Assembly: GCA_029844215.1 (NCBI GenBank)
Contig: CM056733.1
Coordinates: 48,435,142 to 48,499,141, forward strand
Direction: 5' to 3'
Source of the DNA: Przewalskia tangutica
Taxonomy: Eukaryota; Streptophyta; Magnoliopsida; Solanales; Solanaceae
DNA length: 64,000 nucleotides
A program made the position numbers and the translations under genes. The notes under the pieces were generated by a model. It had not been told where the DNA came from, searched no databases, and was given only the letters and a program-made list of their open reading frames with translations. Positions within the stretch are counted from its first letter, which is position 1; every line of letters starts with the position of its first letter. Shown here one piece after another: positions 59,334 to 64,000 of the stretch.

Positions 59334-59524
59334 TGTCACGACCCGAACCCGCGTGGATCGTGCCTTACCCCGCACCCAAGTAGACATACATCGAGTAATC
59401 ACGGAACATAAAGACAATACATGAAACCAAAGGTAATAAGACGGTGAAATATAAGACAAAGCTAACCAAAAACGGTTACCTTCAGTATATATATAAATAA
59501 CAACTCTTTCAACATGAACAGTTT
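59334..59524 (-). repeat. Second E7 copy, 3' LTR, first part
   Basis: Matches 44246-44440. It begins at the same gag position as in the first unit (flank CCGCG instead of CCGCA). Interrupted by E8 after AGTTT (59520-59524). Confidence 0.88.
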
Positions 59525-62500
59525 TGTCACGACCCGATCCCGGGCCCGTGACTGGTGCCTTACCCCGGGCACCCTAGTGATACAACATCAGAGAAAATCA
59601 GCGGAAATAAAAAAACTAAAACATGAGACAAGTCATAAAGCATGAACTAGGCTAACCAAAACGGTCACCTTCCTGAAATATATACATATATATATCAACC
59701 TGAACAGTTAAATCCTTTTACAACCCTGCCCACAACAGTACTACAGACTTCTAAGAATGTAACCATAACTATGACGACGGGGCCGCCATACCACGAATGT
59801 ACAAGTAACTACACCGACAGGACTATACCAAAGACAAGCCTCCGAGAAACGGAGCTTCCCAAAGTCAACTGTGATCCTAAGAGCGGATCCACAACCGATG
59901 TACCTCTACTGCGGCATGAACGCAGCCCCGGGCGAGGTCAAGAGTACCAAGTATGTGAAACTTGTAAAAATATCAGAAATGAAATCATAATAGTCTATAT
60001 AAAGCGGGAGACATGTATGATAACCAAACTACACCACAATACATAAATAGTCATGTTAAGTCGGGACTCATGCCTCAAAGTCATTACTCAAATATAACAA
60101 TGGGTCTCACGCCCACAACATCACTCATGCCCGTGGAATACCTTCCTCACCGCCAGCCCATGATATAAAACATTCAAGAGTACATGAACACCGAGTCCCA
60201 CTCGTCATAATAAAACCGTCTGGTAAACGAAGGCATAGCCGACTACTAACACCCATAGTACTAACAAGGTCATAAAGCGTATCATGAGATATGTCTAGAC
60301 TCGTCACATGATCAAAGCCGGTCACACGCTCGCAGATTCGATGTGCGCGTCTAGCCACGAACTCCTCGCACTCGCATAGGCCAACCTCATAGGCCCGCAT
60401 GGTATAACCCCGCATCGAGGGTAGCTACTCCCAAGATCCGCCTGGACTCGCAGTCCGCATGGCCACATAGACCGCATGACCATAAAGGCCGCACACTAAC
60501 CTGAAACTCTCGTAGCTCCGCATAGGTCCCCTGGACCCGCATGAGGTATTCTCGAATCATGGTCCTGCATCACCGAAGTCTACCCCGTCGGAGGGCACAA
60601 CCTCCGAAACATGTCGAGGCGGTACAATACCAACATAACTACCGGTGATAGTTAAACAACTTAAGCGCAATGGAAACCCTTTACACAAACATCACAAGAT
60701 ACTAACACACGTAGCATCCTAGCATGTTTACTTAACAAATCAACAAGAAAGTATTACAAGGCTATCACAAACCAACACAATCAAGTTATACACACAAGGT
60801 ACTTTCTACTATATGATTAACAAGATCGGGTTTTATCCCCAAAGTACTTTATACATTAACTCTTTAAAAGATACGTTACTTTCACAAAAGTCACACAATA
60901 CCGTAGTATAAGAAAATAAAGTGACTAATATTTTAATTAAACCAAAACAACGCCCGACTTTCCTTTTAAACCAAATTAAGACAATAACATGCCTTCCTTT
61001 TAGACCAAAACACTTCTCCTTTAAAGTCAAATTACCATTTTAAAACCAATGATAAAACCATTCCTTTGTTTTCATAAAGTCGTTATAACTAACTTCCCAT
61101 AAAGTCATATAACACTTTATGTTCTAAACCAAAAACTCTTCAATTCTACAAGTCTCTTTCCTTTTAAAACAACCATAAGTATTCTTTTAAAACCCAAATA
61201 ATGTACTCTTTTCAAAATAAGTAACCTATACTTAAAATCAAGTTACTTCTCTTTTCTCAAAACAAGTCGTTATAAGTCAAGTCTCTTATCTTTGAAGATC
61301 AAGTCTCTTAACTTTCAAAATCAAGTTGTCTATAAGTCAAGTCTCTTATCTTTGAAGATCAAGTCTCTTAACTTTCAGAATCAATAAACCATTCTTTTAC
61401 CTACATAAAGTCGTTATAACTAACTTCCCATAAAGCTATTATAACACCCTATGTTTAAACCAACCAAAACACTTAGCACATGTACGTCACTGCACTACAT
61501 AGTTTACAAAACATCATGCTAGAAAGGATAGGAAGAGGTTCACATACCGCGACGATTATCGACAATAAGCAAAACGCCCACGATCGTAACCCGCTAGCCT
61601 TTTCCACTCATCAAGTAGAATACGCTACTCGTAGTACTTCCACCTATATAGGCCACAAACGCCTATTAACTTCTAAACACACGGTTCCATTTTCTACGAA
61701 AATTCGCAGACCTCCCCGAAATCACATAAATCTCCTCCCCTAACAAGGCCCGCTACTGCACTAATAACTCCTGAGGATTACACGGCTAACCGGACGTGTT
61801 CAAATATGCTTCACAATAATACAACAACATCAGAATACAAAATTCTATGTAAATACAGTTCAATACTCATTCTAAATATAGTATACTCAACTATACATTA
61901 CTACAACATGTAATATCCAATTACAATAGGGGGGGGGCATAAATCATTACCTCGATAAGCCCAAAATTATCCAAGATTAAATGTCGATCCTGAGCAACGT
62001 TTAGCTCCAAGTCCTTACGCCCCAACCCGCTCCAAGCGACCCTTAGAAGTTTCTAAACAACTTCTCTAAACACTTCAACCAGGCTATGAAGGTTTTTCTA
62101 GGGTTTCATTTTGCGACTTTCGGAATAAAGTAGGATTTCTGGGCTCCTAGTATTTAAACAACTTTGGAATACTACTAGGGATACTAGGCTAGTGTATTTG
62201 GAATTATACCACAATACACCAAGTATTCTACACAAGGGGGGAGGGGTGGGACGAAACCAATACAAAGGGAGGGAAGTATTTTGCTCTTGGAAGCTTTCAA
62301 GTGAGATGAACTTATTCATCAACCAAGGGGTCTATTTATAGAACAATGGAGGGTCAAGATCCATCTAAGTGTATGGCCAAGATTGGGCCATGTGTGTGTG
62401 GGTCCCACCACACCACATGGCCAACGAAATTGGGTGCCAAGTGTAAGGCCATTTCGGCCAAGGTGAGTAGGTGACAAGTGGCTAGCCACTTGTCACACCA

Positions 62501-62863
62501 TTTCGGCCCACATGGCCACACAAGGGGGTGACACGTGTCGCCCACGATAAATCGCCCAAAATATTACGTCTTCCAAAATATCCAAAAAGCGGAAACCTCA
62601 AAAACAAAGCGGGCCCACAAAACCGTAAATTTCTCCCGTGGCCCCACGTGGCCATTTCCAAAAATAAAATCTCAAAATTCTAATATAATCCGAAGTTCAA
62701 ATACCAAATCGGGAATACAATTCCCATTAACGAACCTTTTTCTTCACAAAAACCGGAAACTTTTCCGTCGAAAAAAATCACATCTTCCTTTCTTTCCAAT
62801 ATTTCTGTCGTATTCTCGTACGTATGTCCTCGCATACATACCCTGGAACTACGGGGTATAACA
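59525..62863 (-). mobile_element. E8: solo LTR (beta family), minus strand
   Basis: 3339 bp, TGTCACGACCC to GGTATAACA, flanked by the duplication AGTTT (59520-59524 and 62864-62868). It matches E2's LTRs along its length, including the leader frame (62098-62322 minus), TATA and dyad. There is no internal sequence, so it is the product of LTR-LTR recombination within an inserted E2-like element. Confidence 0.93.
62305..62340 (-). promoter_or_regulatory. E8 TATA box and dyad
   Basis: TATTTATA at 62333-62340 (minus TATAAATA) and GATGAACTTATTCATC at 62305-62320, the inverse of the E2 dyad at the same spacing. Confidence 0.6.
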
Positions 62864-62868
62864 AGTTT

Positions 62869-64000
62869 AATCCTTTTTACAAACCCTGCCCACAACAGTA
62901 CTACAGACCTCTAAGAATGATACGACAACAATGGCGGGACAAGGCCCCGCCAAACCCCTGAATGTAAACACTTACGATGACGGGGACTATACCACGATAA
63001 GCCTCCGAGAAACGGAGCTTCCCAAACGCCAAATGTGACTCGAGAGCTAGGATCAACGATCGGTGTACCTCAACTGCGGCATTTAACGCACCCAAGGAGG
63101 TCAAGACAATGTACCGAGTATGTGAAACTAAAAATACTGTAAATGAAATCATAATAGTCTATAAAGCAGGAGACATGTATGATAACCAAACTACAGTTCA
63201 CAATAAATAAGCAGTCATGTCAAGTCAGGGACTCACGCCCTCAAAGTCATCACTCGAATATAACTATGGGTCTCAAGCCCATAACATCAATCATGCCCGT
63301 GGAATACCTTCCTCACTGCCGGCAGTCTATGATAGAAAAGCACCAAGGAATACACATGAACACCAGGTCCCACCTGTGTCCAAATAAAACAAAGACAGGT
63401 AAGTGCGAAGGCATAGCCGACTACTCACACCTACAAGACTAACAAGGTCATAAAGCGTATCATGATATCTCGCTCTGCATCATCACATGATCAAAGCCGT
63501 CACCGCGCGAGATCAAATGTCGCGTCTAGCCCCGAACTTTCCGCGACTCCGCATAGGCCAACCTCATAGGCCCGCATGAGGTATAACCCCGCATCGAGGG
63601 TAGCTACTCCCGCGATCGCCCCGACTCGCGATCCGCATGGCCACATAGACCGCATGACCATAAAGGCCGCACACTCACCTGGAACTCCCGTAGTTCCGCA
63701 TGGATCCCTGGACCCGCATGAGGTATTCTCGAATCATGGTCCTGCATCCGCTGAGTCTACCCCGCGTCGGAGGCGACTTAACCTCCGAAATAAGTCAAGG
63801 TGAGTGGTACAATACCAACATAACGGTGATAGTCAAACAACTTTAAGCACAGTCGAGGGGAAAACCCCTTTACACTAACATCACAAGATACTAACACACA
63901 TAGCATCCTAGCATGTTTACTTATCAATCAACAAGAAAGTATTTACAAGGCTATCACAAACCAACACAATCAAGTTATACACACAAGGTACTTTCTACTA
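62869..64000 (-). repeat. Second E7 copy, 3' LTR, continued to the window end
   Basis: Resumes after the right AGTTT copy and follows 44441 onward (AATCCTTTTTACAAACCCTG). Runs off the window at 64000. Confidence 0.88.

Noticed and set aside
1..64000. Search by eye for tRNA, rRNA, DNA transposon terminal repeats and host genes
   Set aside because: Nothing convincing; inverted repeats found are LTRs in opposite orientation or short hairpins within elements.

Overview
The window is plant nuclear DNA made almost entirely of nested long-terminal-repeat (LTR) retrotransposons. I found no host gene, tRNA, rRNA or CRISPR array. The elements are Ty3/gypsy chromoviruses of the Tekay (Del) type. This rests on the tRNA-iMet primer binding site (TGGTATCAGAGC), gag starting MPPRKA, a CX2CX4HX4C zinc knuckle, a DPGS protease site, RT with an FIDD box, RNase H, an HHCC/D-type integrase and a chromodomain-like tail. 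Style and LTR end sequences suggest an asterid, possibly Solanaceae; that is an inference, not a proof.

Layout, left to right. E1 (1-15266, +) is a gag-remnant element with ~3.5 kb LTRs, and its 3' LTR is split by E2 (3090-12026, +; target-site duplication GGTGA). E1 itself sits in a gamma-type LTR whose tail is 15267-16248. After 17 unassigned bases comes a minus-strand delta-type LTR (16266-17061), split by E3 (starts 17062, +), whose gag, protease and partial RT are the best preserved here. E3 is interrupted inside RT by E4 (22248-39145, +), which has a >4.2 kb LTR around only ~1.3 kb of internal DNA. E4's 5' LTR is split by E5 (23157-32814, +; TSD TACTT), the only element with a gag-pol set spanning all domains, though frameshifted. 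At 39145/39146 E4's 3' LTR is cut off and joined to an unrelated LTR tail; the missing half of E3 is not in the window, so a large deletion or rearrangement is likely.

From 40186 on, element E6 (+) carries E7 inserted in its gag in opposite orientation (44246-53686, -; TSD CCGCA). After E6's second LTR (54587-58051) the same primer site, gag and E7 junction start again, offset by ~15.08 kb. This looks like a tandem duplication by unequal LTR-LTR exchange. The second E7 copy is split by a solo LTR, E8 (59525-62863, -; TSD AGTTT).

Functionally, E5 or E3-like relatives are the plausible sources of enzymes. E1, E2, E4, E6 and E7 lack protease, RT and RNase H and carry in their place a shared non-coding module; they look like non-autonomous passengers (LARD / TR-GAG-like). 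Shared cis elements across families are the PBS, a perfect hairpin just before the polypurine tract, a TATA box followed ~15-20 nt later by a dyad, and a GAAA-loop hairpin near the LTR end. Names E1-E8 and alpha-delta are mine. Many copies differ by small indels at CAG/CTG and G/C runs; part of the frameshifting may be consensus error in methylated DNA.
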